Positions 53,647 to 63,789 of a stretch of 64,000 nt of DNA are shown here, in pieces (position 1 is the first letter of the stretch; each line of letters opens with the position of its first letter). Source of the stretch: Thecaphora thlaspeos (taxonomy: Eukaryota > Basidiomycota > Ustilaginomycetes > Urocystidales > Glomosporiaceae); the NCBI GenBank assembly GCA_900291925.1, contig UWYS01000030.1, forward strand, positions 301,261 to 365,260, given 5' to 3'. A model generated the notes under the pieces. The model was not told the DNA's origin and ran no database searches. It worked only from the letters and a program-made list of their open reading frames with translations. The position numbers and the translations under genes were made by a program.

Positions 53647-56600
53647 GGCTTGGAGGGAAGGAGGATGTTGTAGGAGCGAGGTGCGTGGATCGGATGGATG
53701 CGCGCGCGTTGTGACGACAATATAGGACTAGCTGGGAAGATGTGGGTGGGATGGTGATGGTTCGTAGCAGAGCGTAGAAAGACGGGATAAAGGCAGGCGG
53801 CGGGGCCGAAGACGCACAGCCCTCCTTCCTCCTCCTCCTCCTCCTCCTCCTCCTTCCACCCTACGCCTGGACGCGCCCAGTGACGTGAAAGGCGAGAGCG
53901 AGCAGACACCAATACGACCAGGCACGCACTGAAGCGGTATCGCGCGAGACAGAGAGATAAGAACACCCTCGCATTCCTCGCTCCAGGGGCGTGGCGCGGC
54001 GCGGCGCGGCGGCGCAGGGAAGGCGCCAACAGACAACCTCGAATGTTGCGACCTCGAATGTTGACCAACCCGAACGGCGTGCCCCCGTGGTCGTCGTTGC
54101 GTGCTTGCGCATATGTTGATGGCAGGGCAGGCAGGTCATGCTCTGCGATATGAAAATCTTAGAATAAATTTCTAAGCTCGGTTTCGCCCTTCCCTGCAAG
54201 GGAAGCGCTGCCTTCCCTGGCCTCTCAAAAGGCGGGCGAGGCGCGTCGCGTCTGAAACATCCTCACCCACAGCGTGGGAGCAGCGCGCGACCCTCGCCAC
54301 ATACACTCAAACTCTGTAGCGTCGCAGCCTCGCGCGTCTTGCTTGCTGTGCACACAAGAGGGAGCGAGCGCCTATGCCAGGCCTACCCTGCTTGTCCATC
54401 AGGAACACGCCGGCCAGAGCCTAAGCTGACGCGACGGCGAGCGTCAGGAGATCTCCGCCCGTGACCCGGCTCACCGGCAAGATGCCCATCGCAGGAGGGA
54501 CGCAGGAGGGACGCGGTCAAGGCGGGCGCTTGCCTCTGAAGCACCGAGCCGTGTGGGTCTCACTTCGAAGCCAGAGGAGCATCAGACAGCTTCGTCAAGC
54601 ATCAGTGTGGTAGCCTATCGATTGAGGCCCAAGCGGAGACGGTCCTCTTGACGGTCCCAACCGGTGGGCGACGGGAGCAGCTAGAGTGAGCGAGGCCAGG
54701 GTGAATAGGCGGGCGGGCAGGCCCGACGAGGGTCTCAACCGGCAGCGGCGCGGCACGCCCAAAGTCTGCTGCCCCCACCTGCACCACCTGCACCACCTGC
54801 CGCGCCGCCGCCGCCGCTGCCGCTGCCCCCCCTGCACGCCCGACGGGCCAAGTGCTTCTCTCCATCACTGGGCCCGCATCTCTTCCTCGGCCACGCCGCT
54901 ACCATCCTTTCACAAGAGTTGACGCTACTCGGCCGTCATCACACCCATCATATCATCACATCACATCACCACCACCACGCCACCATCATCACCACCTTCT
55001 CCCCCCCCTCCTTGCGCCGCACGCCCTCTACGCCGCCACGCCCGGCCGTTCCGTCCCTCTTCCTTGTCTCTCCCCCCGGCATAGAGCCGTCTCCTCTTCT
55101 CCGGACCGGCTGCCCCTCATCCGCTTACAACGCCGTCACGCTCTCGAACCGCAGCGTCCAACGATCCGGTCGCCATCCCCCTCGGACCATTCCGACATCC
55201 TCCTTGCGCACCTCGCCCCTCTTGCACGACCGTCCACGGCGAGCTACGACCGCTCTCCCTCTTCTATCGTCTCTTCGACGACCGTTGCCGCCCTTACGCT
55301 ACCACCAGTTCAAGCACCGCAGAGCTCGTCAGCCCGGCCCGCCGCTAGAACGGTAGGCCACACGCGCCCTTTTTCCCACCTCGCTCCGTCTAATCCCATC
55401 GCACCGCATCCCAGTCAGACTACACATCCACGCTAGACGCTCACACGGACCCCTTCGCCCCATCTCGGCTCGGCTCGGTAGACACTGCACCGACCTGGCT
55501 GGACAGGCAGCCGACCACCATCGTCGTACCCCCGAACTGCTGCTCTGCTCTGCTCACGTCGCCTTCCCCATACCCCTTCCCGACCGCATCGGAACGTCGC
55601 CTCCTTCCACTCTTCGCGGCCGCCTACGCTAGATCACGCCCTCGCCTCTTTTTCGCACGCGCTGGCACAGATAGATTGTCGAGCCGTCTTTACCTCGTCC
55701 GCCATCACCGTCACCGTCACCGTCACTGCCGTCATTCCGCCCTAGCAGCAAGCAGCAAACAGCTCCTCCCGTCGCCGTTGTCCAACGTCAGACGACCTCG
55801 TCGACCTCCAGGAAGCCTTTACATCGCTATACCCTCGGACCCCGTCCCATCTATTGCTTTCTGTGCTGCCCCTTCACCCCCTCGACCGTCCCAGACCACC
55901 TGCTCGACGCCTACTCTCCCGGCTTCTCCGCCGACAGCGAGAAGCTCCGCCACTCGCAACACTGTCATCGTCGACGTGCTCATGTGGCTTGATCGCCTTC
56001 ACGCCATCGTAACCACCGGAATCACCAAGGATCCACGCACCTCGTCTTGACAGGCGGTCTAGGCGTAGCGCGCTCCAGCGTGGACACAGCCCCTCGAAGG
56101 TGTTTCATCCTCGCAGAGCGGTATTGCGCACGGCTGCTACGGCCGAAATACAGCGAGCGGAGGGCAAACGGAGGTGCAGCAGCAGCAGCAGTTGCAGGAC
56201 TAGGAAAGCTCGCTAGCAGTCGAGTCGCGTAGAGTCGAGGAGGATCCTGTCGTCTTGATCGAGGTGAGTAGGACGTCTGCGAGAGGCGAACCAGTCCCAT
56301 CCCCGCCCGATTCTTGCCAGCTGGACAGGGAGCCACTCCTCTCCTCGCTCTCCTCGCAGTAGTTCAACTTCCTTTCCTCCAACGGGTACTTCTCCGTCAA
56401 GCGTCCGCGGGTAACCTTTGATCTGACACCTTCTGCACCGCCTGCTACCTTGCTCTGACGCAGTCATCGAAACTTGCCGACCACAGTCGGCAAGTTTCAA
56501 GGGACCCGCTTTTCACCTCGCGTCGCCTTGTTCGCGCTTTCCTGCCACTGCCAGTGCCCTTGCCATTGCTCCCATACAAGGTTGGCGGCAGAGGTCCTCA

Positions 56601-56648
56601 GCCCAGCGTCCCTCTCTCTGGTGGGGATCGGGCCTCTAGCTTCCCCAC
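53647..56648. promoter_or_regulatory. 3 kb divergent intergenic region with G-poor leader
   Basis: Between divergent DGK1 and the Uds1 gene. The left part holds a (CTC)n run (53825-53855) and an AT-rich inverted repeat (CTTAGAA...TTCTAAG, about 54158-54176). From about 54930 to 56000 the plus strand is unusually poor in G and rich in C, T and A, with many short Pro/His/Ser-coding frames that have no family resemblance. This is read as promoter plus long untranslated leader of the Uds1 gene, not as coding. Confidence 0.4.
56469..56498 (+). promoter_or_regulatory. Perfect 12-bp hairpin upstream of the Uds1 gene
   Basis: GAAACTTGCCGA, a 6-base loop (CCACAG) and TCGGCAAGTTTC form a perfect inverted repeat 150 bases before the start codon. 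It could be a dimeric protein-binding site or an mRNA leader stem. Function is inferred from symmetry and position only. Confidence 0.5.
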
Positions 56649-59600
56649 ATGTCGGCTGCCGCCACAATACCGTCTGCCAGCGTCTCGCCAAGCGCCACGC
56701 CGGGCCGTAGCGATCTGCAGCTCCACCGCAGATCTGACTACCTCGGACCCTCCGACGTCAACGAGTTTGGCATCCCGCGATCTGAGAGCTCGTCGCGCCT
56801 CGAGGCCGACCTCGGACCGAGCCTGAGCAGCGTCCTCAAGACGTTCGACTTCAGCTCTTCGCACAACAGCTTCCAGTCGAGCCTCGACTTCGAGAGCATC
56901 CGCTCCGAAGGAGACGGCGACGACGACGAAGGCGAAGAGTCTTCCGACTCGACCAACCTCACCACCAACCCCTCGACTCCAGCTTTTGCACGGGACAAGG
57001 AGGCGTCTGCATCGGCAGCCCACCTGCTCGGTCGCTTCGAGTCTCTAGCGTCACCGCCTCCGCCGCCGCCGCCGCCACTCCTCGCCCCCTTTGCCTCCGT
57101 CGCCAACACGCTCCCGGCCAGCAGCGGCAGTGCCAGCGTCACCGCATCCACTGCGTCGGCCGCCATCGCCGCCTCGCCGAAAGGAAGCTCGATAGCCGCC
57201 CTCGGAACACATTTTAGTCCGGAACCCATAGGAAGGCCCCAAGACCAGATCCCCAACAATACCGGTTACTGGGGCACACGTCGCCTTCTCTACCCGCTCA
57301 ACCTCGGCGGCGACTCGTTCGCGCCCGCAGTCACAGCGACAATAGCGACAGCAGCGACAACGACACCAGCACCCCCTTGGGCTCCTCGTGCCGCCGCCAC
57401 CATCTCGATCCCATTCCGCCCGGCCCGGTCGCTGTCGCCTTCATCAGACTATCCGGGATCCTCCGCCCAGTCAACGAGCCCCATCGCCGGTCCCAGTGTA
57501 TCCGCACGCCTCCCGGCGACCCAGGATATCCGAACCTTCCCCAACACACCTCCGATCGCCGTCCGGCCGCTCCCTGAGGCCGATTCCTCGGCGCCAAGAG
57601 CGCGTTCGAGCCACAAAAGCAGCACCGGCACCTTTGACGCCAGCCCTGACACCACACGCAACGGCGGCAACCTAAACATCGACAGCAGCAGCGGCAGTGG
57701 CGGCGGCTTTAGGGATCGAAGCGGCACAGTCACCAAGATCGCTGAGTTCATCAAGAAGCCCTTCAAAGCTGACTTGACGAGTGATCCTGACGCGCCCGCA
57801 CCCCCGCAATTCCCGCGAAAGGCCAAGGCGTCGCAGCAGCAGCCCTCGGCAGCGACAGGAGACCAGCGCAGCGGCCCCTCTGTCACTCTGGCGCTGGACC
57901 GCGCGGATCCGACTTCCTTACAGGCGACATCCTCCCTCTCGACCAGCTCGACCGTTGCCGTCGTCGGAATGCCGGCTCTGGCCAGCGCCCGTCGGGCTCC
58001 GGCGCGATCGCCAAACATCTTGGTCAATGATAACGTTGTTGCCGTCGCTGCCGCGACAGCCTCCCACAATGGTTACGGTGGCGGTCGTCCGCCACACCTG
58101 CGTTCCGACACCGTCGTCTCGTCCGAGAACGGCTCGAGCAGCGGCCCAGACTCCGGCCTTCACACTCCCGCGAGTTCCATCTCGGCCATGATTGCGGCCG
58201 GCCAGCGTCCTCACGACCAACTCGAAAGGGCCGAAAGCTTCATGAGCAGCGCGACTTCGTCGACCTACCACGTTGGTGTTGTGGCGCAAGCGACGATCGC
58301 GACGGCCAGCTCCGCCACGATACGCAGGGTGGAAAAGGCCAACATGGCCGCCCGTCCGGTCCGGCTGCCGAAGAGCGCTACGGCCGCGAGCGGTACCCGA
58401 TCCAACGGCAACAACGGCAGCCTCGCCAGAAGCAGTAGCAGCCAGACCAACGCCAGCAGTACCTCGGGAAGGGACGAGACCGTGGCGGACTTTGACGGCA
58501 GCGAGTTCGCACCGAGGGCCACGACGCAAAGGGGCAGCGGCTCGACCGTCGCGAGGTTCGGCAACAGCTCGTTCGAGAAGGCGGTGTCGAGCGACGGTGT
58601 CCGCGGAAATATGCTGCAGAGCTCCGCTAGCTTACTCGACCTGGACCTGTCGTCGCAGCCGACGTCTACCTTCTCTGACACGCTATCGGCGCCCATCTCC
58701 CAAAAGTCGTCGAGCAGTAGCTCGGTAGGCGGGGTGGAGGCGGGCGCGCGCGCCGGCAGGAAGGGCTCGTCTCTGGCGTCTGATAAGAAGCTCGGCAAGG
58801 CTAAGACCGGCGAGTCCGCTTTGGCATCCAACGGAAAGCAACACCGGCAGCAGCAGAAGGCGAGCGGCTCGCTGTCCTCGATCCGGCGGCCCCCTGCCAT
58901 CCTGACCACCGCCACTTCCCCGGTCGTCACCTACATCTCGCCTCGCAGAGTGCCAGAACTGACCAGCCATGGCGAATCGACCGCTGCGGCTTGCACGGGC
59001 GCTCGCACGGCGGCGAGCAACGGGCTCACCGTCGATGTCGGCCTCGGCATACGGAGCAACTCGTCGTCGTCGTCGCCGCTGCACAGCTTAAGCCCAAGTA
59101 TGTCTCCCTCCGTCGGTCTGCCGGTGATGCGGCCCAACCTCGGCCTCGCGCTCGGCGTGGACCCCGAGTTTGAAGAGCCGATGCTCTCGCCGGCGCCGCT
59201 CTCGAGCTCGGACTCGTCGTTCCGCAGCGCCCAGGACAGCGGCTTCGAGGCCGGCTCCTCAAACGACCACCGCAGCCAGGGCAGGACGGCCAGCATTTCC
59301 ACCAACGTTTCGGCGTCGCTGCTCGAGGAGCCCGTCTGGGGCCAGAACCGCTCTGTCGCCACCTCGGCGCCGGACCCGGCTCTGGACACGCTCGCGGTAT
59401 TTGCATTTCCCTCGCCGATCTTTAGCAGCTCGTCCAACATGCCCATGCCGAAGCCTGGCTCGGCCCAGCTGCGCAGCGCCGCGACGCTGCACTCGGCGAC
59501 GCCGTCGATGCAGTCGACCGCTTCGACGTCGAACGGCTGGATGCCCGCCTCGGTCAGCCAGAACAGCTTCGCGCGGCTCGGCAGCGGCCACTCGCGTGCC

Positions 59601-62600
59601 CCCACGAACACGACGCAGATGTCGACGGCCAGCCGGAGCCACGCGCCGGCCTCGTCGGCGGCCGGGTCAGGCTACAGCACCGTCGGCGGCCTCAACCTCA
59701 ATCTGCTCGGCCTCTCGCGGCTGGCGCCCCACACGCGCGAGGAGATGCTCGACCGCCTCGTGCTCGACCAGGCGCGCGTCGACTGCCAGGACTACGGGCT
59801 GATGAGCATCGAGGACGTCACCAACGCCAAGCGCGAGCTCAAGGCGCTCGACGCCAAGACGGCCAGCCTCAAGGTCAAACTCAAGGTCGAGGCCAAGATC
59901 CGCGACGCCGCGGTCGCCCTCCGTAAGGCGCACCGGAAGGCGCCCTCGACCAGCATCGCGCTGCCGTCCAGCCCGCACGGCGGCCTCGCCTCGCCGTCGT
60001 TTGACTCGCGCGGCCGGCGCGCCAGCATCTCGACTAGCGAGTCCAAGGCCGACGAGGACGCCACCGCGGCGACGGCTAAGGTCGACCAAGTGACACGCGA
60101 GCTGCTTAAGCTCAACGACCGGGCCCAGCTGCTGCGGCGGATGGTGCTCGAGCACCAGGTGGCCACGCTGGCGGAGCGCGTCGACGCGCTCGAGGCGGAC
60201 CGGGCAATGATCGAGGAGCAGTTGCCGCGCCTCGCGTCGTCCACATCGATGGCTTCGTCCCTGGCGCGCTCCAGCTCGATGACGGGCGGCCACGGAAACG
60301 TCTCCAGCATGACGATCCGCGAGAATCGCGCCCTCACCAGCGAGGACATCCAGGCTGGCAACTGTAGATTTGGCGACGGCGACAAGCCTTACCAGCCGCA
60401 GGGGCCCTCTTATCCTCTCAGTCATAACCGCCTCACCTCGAACGGCAGCTTCGGCAGCGGCTTCAGCTTCCTCGATGCCAGCCTCCCGGAGCAGGTGCGC
60501 CGCCTCACCGACGAGCTCGACCAGACGCGGACAAATCTCGAGCAGACGCGGCGCAATTTGGCTGCCCAAGGCGACGAGATCGAACAGAGCAAAAAGCAGG
60601 CGGACGCGTTCCAGCAGGAGATGAAGGGAGAGCTAGCGGACAGCCAGCAGAAGCTAACGGAGAGCCAGCGAGAGCTCGTGGAGAGCCAACGCGAGACACA
60701 GGCGTCGGCAGCAAAACTGCAACGGGCCATCGAGCAGGTCCATGCGCTCCAGGCGGAGAAGGGACAGAGCGAGCCCGAGCTGGAGAAGCTCCGCACTCAG
60801 CTTGAGCAGGGGCGCCGCGACCTGGCCGAGAGCCAGGAGGCGCTCCAACTCACCCTGCAGCAGCGCCTCGAAGCCGAGCGCCAGAACCACGCCGTCGAGC
60901 TCGCCAGCCGGCTTGAGGCGGCGGCGCGCGAGGTCGAGCAGCGGCTCACCAAGGAGGTGGAAGGGCACGAGGCCAATGCGCGAGCCGCCCAGCAGGCGCT
61001 GCAAGCCCAGCAGGCGACGCTCGACCAGCTCCGCGGGGAGCTCCAGGAGTCGAAGAATGCTCAGGCCAGACATCGTCAGGTCGAGGCGAGCGATATCGGC
61101 GCCATCGGCGATTCCGCTTCTGCCACGGCGGCCGCCGCCGCAGCCGCCGCCTCAGGCGAGCTGGCGAAGGTCCAGGCGGCGCAGCTTGAGACCGAGCGGC
61201 TTGCCTCGCAGCGAGCCTCGGAGCTCGACAGAGTCACCGCCGCCCTTGCCGCTGCCGAAAAGCTGGCAGCAGATCACATTTCGGAGCTGCAAAAGGTGCG
61301 CACTGAGCACGCCGCAGCGGAGAGGCTCGCCGCCGAACGGGCACTCGAGTGCGAGCAGGCCAGAGATGCTCGAGCGACCGCAGAGCGGCTTGCCACGCAA
61401 CGTGCCGCGGAGCTCGAGACGCTGTCAGCCGCCCGCGCTGCTGCCGACAAACTGGCGTCCGACCAGGGGCGGGAGCTTGAGCAAATCAAGGCGGCCCGTG
61501 GCACCGCGGAGCGCCAGGCTGCGGAGAACGGCACCAAGCTCGCCAGCGAGCAGCGCGCCATCGAGGCGATCCGGGCGCAGCTTGATGAGGAGCGCCGGGT
61601 GCAGGCAGAGGCCGAGGCCAAGATCGCTGCGACGCTCCAGCAGGCGCGCGAGGCCGACTCGCGAGCCGGCGTGTCGGACGCCGCTCTGCGCGAGCTGGAG
61701 CTTGCAGTCGGGGCGGAGCGCAAGATCATGGCGGAGCGCGATGAGCTCTTCCACGCATTCGAGCGCCGCCTCGAGAGCGCTGAGAGGCGGCTGCAGGAAC
61801 AAGACAAGCGGTGCGCCCGAATGCTCGGCAAGCTCGAGGGCCGCGAGGAGATGGACGACTTGCTGGAGCGCATCAAGGCGGGCGCTGGCGGCGTCTCGAA
61901 GAAAAAGAAGACGGCCGGCCAGGACATTGCCGACCTGCTGACGAGCCTCGAGACGCACATCGAAGACCTGGCCGACGAGCTCTCCAGGGTCGGCGGCGCC
62001 TCGTATGCGTCGCCGGCGCTCCGGCAGATGGAGGACGAGCTGGATGTGGCCGAAAAGGAGGCCGCCCGATGGCGCACCGAAGCCGAGCAGGCCACCAAGG
62101 CGCTCGAGGAGCTGCTTCGACTCGAGGAGAAGCGGTCTGCCGAGGCCGCCGCCGCCGCCCCTCGGACGCCATCCAGACCTCCCGCCGCTGCGCCAAAGGA
62201 AGACGACAACGTCAAGGAGCTCGAAGCCAAGGTACGCAAGCTCACTAGCCAGAACGGCGATCTGGAACGACAACTCCGGGCCGCCAGCACCGCAACGGTC
62301 AGCGGCCCCTCCGCCGCCGCCGGCTTCAGCCCAGCCGGCGGGCCAGGCAAAGGCGTCGGCAGCCTGATCAGCAAGTTTGGCGGTGGCAACGTCAACGTTG
62401 CTCCGCGCGCCGGCAGCGCGCTCGGACTCGACGTTGGCGCCGCCCCAACCCTGGCGGGGCGACGCGCATTTAGCAACTCGAGCGGCGCTCCTCCTGCCAC
62501 GGTCGACCGCAACGAAATCGAAGCTGAGCTGCAGAAGCAGCTGGGCGAGCTGCGCTCGCGCTCGCGCAAGCTGGAGGAGACGGTGGCCGAGCTGCGCGAG

Positions 62601-63383
62601 CAGCTCTCCTCCGAAGAGACACGCACCCACACGTCATCGAGTAGCCTAGGGCTGACGTTCAACGTCGAGTCGATGCCGAGCTTTTCGCCGCGCAAGAACG
62701 CCAAGAGGCTCGTCTCTGTCTCGACGTCGATGTCGCCGCCGCAGGCTCGTCCGGCGCCCCTCAAGCCAGTCTTTAGCGGAGGGTTGGGCTACAACAGCGG
62801 CGGCTTCGGTGGAAAGGGCGCGCTCCATCCGCCGCTCCTCTCGCCGTCACGCTCGCCGATCCGACCGTTCCATCCACCGTTTGCCTCGACGCTCGAGACG
62901 CGGACGGGCGGCCGTTCGCCGGGGCCCCTGCATGACGTTTCGCCCGCATTCTCGAACATCTCGCTCCCGCCCATCTCGCCAGCGCCCTCAGGGTCCCCCG
63001 GCACCACCGCCGCTACCGGTGCCGCTGTGAGCGGTGGCAAGGCCAGCCCGCGCACCATCACGCTCGGGATGAACACGTCGTCTCTGATCCTCAAAATCCG
63101 CGACCTTGAGCGCGACCTTGTCGTCGCCCAGACGTGGCAAAAGCAATCCGACAAGATCCGCGAGCAGGAGCAAGCGCTGCGTGCCAGGGAACTGCAGATG
63201 GAGGAGGAACGCGCGCGCGATGCCGAGATGAACAGCCGGTTGTTGGAGGAGCTCAACGAGAGCAACCGCATGGTGCTCGAGCTGAAAAAGAGGGCAGAGG
63301 TCGAGAGGAGCATGCGCGAGATGGAGGAGATGAACGGCCTCTTGGCCGCTCAGCAGGGGGCGCCGCCCGTGCCGAGAAAGTGA
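56649..63383 (+). CDS. Large Uds1-domain coiled-coil protein
   Basis: A single 2244-codon exon. Residues 1-1020 are low complexity (Ser, Thr, Ala, Pro) with short conserved-looking patches such as SDYLGPSDVNEFGIPRSESS and KIAEFIKKPFKADLTSDP. At about 1030-1100 the sequence REEMLDRLVLDQARVDCQDY, then LMSIEDVTNAKRELKAL and KLKVEAKIRDAAVALRKAH match the Uds1 (up-regulated during septation) domain. From about 1275 to 1850 there is a long coiled coil with regular heptads and repeated ERLAxxRAxELExxxAA units, a second coil at 1880-2000, and a terminal coil (SLILKIRDLERDLVVAQTWQ) ending PPVPRK. Uds1 proteins are fungal and linked to septation or polarity; the exact role is not known. The gene has no intron despite 6.7 kb and is the last before the telomere. 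Confidence 0.85.
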   Translation: MSAAATIPSASVSPSATPGRSDLQLHRRSDYLGPSDVNEFGIPRSESSSRLEADLGPSLSSVLKTFDFSSSHNSFQSSLDFESIRSEGDGDDDEGEESSDSTNLTTNPSTPAFARDKEASASAAHLLGRFESLASPPPPPPPPLLAPFASVANTLPASSGSASVTASTASAAIAASPKGSSIAALGTHFSPEPIGRPQDQIPNNTGYWGTRRLLYPLNLGGDSFAPAVTATIATAATTTPAPPWAPRAAATISIPFRPARSLSPSSDYPGSSAQSTSPIAGPSVSARLPATQDIRTFPNTPPIAVRPLPEADSSAPRARSSHKSSTGTFDASPDTTRNGGNLNIDSSSGSGGGFRDRSGTVTKIAEFIKKPFKADLTSDPDAPAPPQFPRKAKASQQQPSAATGDQRSGPSVTLALDRADPTSLQATSSLSTSSTVAVVGMPALASARRAPARSPNILVNDNVVAVAAATASHNGYGGGRPPHLRSDTVVSSENGSSSGPDSGLHTPASSISAMIAAGQRPHDQLERAESFMSSATSSTYHVGVVAQATIATASSATIRRVEKANMAARPVRLPKSATAASGTRSNGNNGSLARSSSSQTNASSTSGRDETVADFDGSEFAPRATTQRGSGSTVARFGNSSFEKAVSSDGVRGNMLQSSASLLDLDLSSQPTSTFSDTLSAPISQKSSSSSSVGGVEAGARAGRKGSSLASDKKLGKAKTGESALASNGKQHRQQQKASGSLSSIRRPPAILTTATSPVVTYISPRRVPELTSHGESTAAACTGARTAASNGLTVDVGLGIRSNSSSSSPLHSLSPSMSPSVGLPVMRPNLGLALGVDPEFEEPMLSPAPLSSSDSSFRSAQDSGFEAGSSNDHRSQGRTASISTNVSASLLEEPVWGQNRSVATSAPDPALDTLAVFAFPSPIFSSSSNMPMPKPGSAQLRSAATLHSATPSMQSTASTSNGWMPASVSQNSFARLGSGHSRAPTNTTQMSTASRSHAPASSAAGSGYSTVGGLNLNLLGLSRLAPHTREEMLDRLVLDQARVDCQDYGLMSIEDVTNAKRELKALDAKTASLKVKLKVEAKIRDAAVALRKAHRKAPSTSIALPSSPHGGLASPSFDSRGRRASISTSESKADEDATAATAKVDQVTRELLKLNDRAQLLRRMVLEHQVATLAERVDALEADRAMIEEQLPRLASSTSMASSLARSSSMTGGHGNVSSMTIRENRALTSEDIQAGNCRFGDGDKPYQPQGPSYPLSHNRLTSNGSFGSGFSFLDASLPEQVRRLTDELDQTRTNLEQTRRNLAAQGDEIEQSKKQADAFQQEMKGELADSQQKLTESQRELVESQRETQASAAKLQRAIEQVHALQAEKGQSEPELEKLRTQLEQGRRDLAESQEALQLTLQQRLEAERQNHAVELASRLEAAAREVEQRLTKEVEGHEANARAAQQALQAQQATLDQLRGELQESKNAQARHRQVEASDIGAIGDSASATAAAAAAAASGELAKVQAAQLETERLASQRASELDRVTAALAAAEKLAADHISELQKVRTEHAAAERLAAERALECEQARDARATAERLATQRAAELETLSAARAAADKLASDQGRELEQIKAARGTAERQAAENGTKLASEQRAIEAIRAQLDEERRVQAEAEAKIAATLQQAREADSRAGVSDAALRELELAVGAERKIMAERDELFHAFERRLESAERRLQEQDKRCARMLGKLEGREEMDDLLERIKAGAGGVSKKKKTAGQDIADLLTSLETHIEDLADELSRVGGASYASPALRQMEDELDVAEKEAARWRTEAEQATKALEELLRLEEKRSAEAAAAAPRTPSRPPAAAPKEDDNVKELEAKVRKLTSQNGDLERQLRAASTATVSGPSAAAGFSPAGGPGKGVGSLISKFGGGNVNVAPRAGSALGLDVGAAPTLAGRRAFSNSSGAPPATVDRNEIEAELQKQLGELRSRSRKLEETVAELREQLSSEETRTHTSSSSLGLTFNVESMPSFSPRKNAKRLVSVSTSMSPPQARPAPLKPVFSGGLGYNSGGFGGKGALHPPLLSPSRSPIRPFHPPFASTLETRTGGRSPGPLHDVSPAFSNISLPPISPAPSGSPGTTAATGAAVSGGKASPRTITLGMNTSSLILKIRDLERDLVVAQTWQKQSDKIREQEQALRARELQMEEERARDAEMNSRLLEELNESNRMVLELKKRAEVERSMREMEEMNGLLAAQQGAPPVPRK

Positions 63384-63789
63384 GGCGGGCGGTGGATTCC
63401 CGGCTATTGGCTTAGACGCTACGAACAATGGATTGTCGAACGGTCGGTCGGACGGTCCGATCCGATGCTGTGCCGGGGAGATCCCTTCACCGCTACGCCA
63501 CCATATCATCGTTCGACATGTACTACTTTGTATTTTTACACCTTTCCTTACTTATACAGAGGACATCAATGCATACCTTCCCTTTCCTACCAGCCTTGTT
63601 TGTCCATTTATGTCGAAACGCTAAAGCGACGACCAACTAGAAGAAACTCGCCAAGGATCAGGATCGTCTGTCCATTTGTTTCGAAACGGCAAATTGATGA
63701 CAGACTTGACAAGACTCGCATAGGACCAGGAACTGCAAACTTCATCTTCTATTTATGAGGTTTTCTGCATTTGGCATTTTTATGGCCAT
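63384..63789. other. 3' flank and entire subtelomere
   Basis: Only 406 bases separate the Uds1 stop codon from the first telomere unit. They hold a presumed 3' untranslated region, then a degenerate 68-bp tandem duplication (63601-63736), then about 50 AT-rich bases. No subtelomeric gene family or Y'-like repeat is present. Confidence 0.7.
63601..63736. repeat. Degenerate 68-bp tandem duplication next to the telomere
   Basis: Two diverged copies start TGTCCATTT at 63601 and 63669. Shared landmarks in the same order are TCGAAACG, GA-GACNAAC-like middle, ACTCGC and GGAYCAGGA, with roughly 70 percent match by eye. Confidence 0.7.

Noticed and set aside
54852..55436. A 194-codon plus-strand frame upstream of the Uds1 gene
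   Set aside because: Pro/His/Ser/Arg-rich low complexity produced by the G-poor C/T-rich strand. No motif and no splice logic to a gene.
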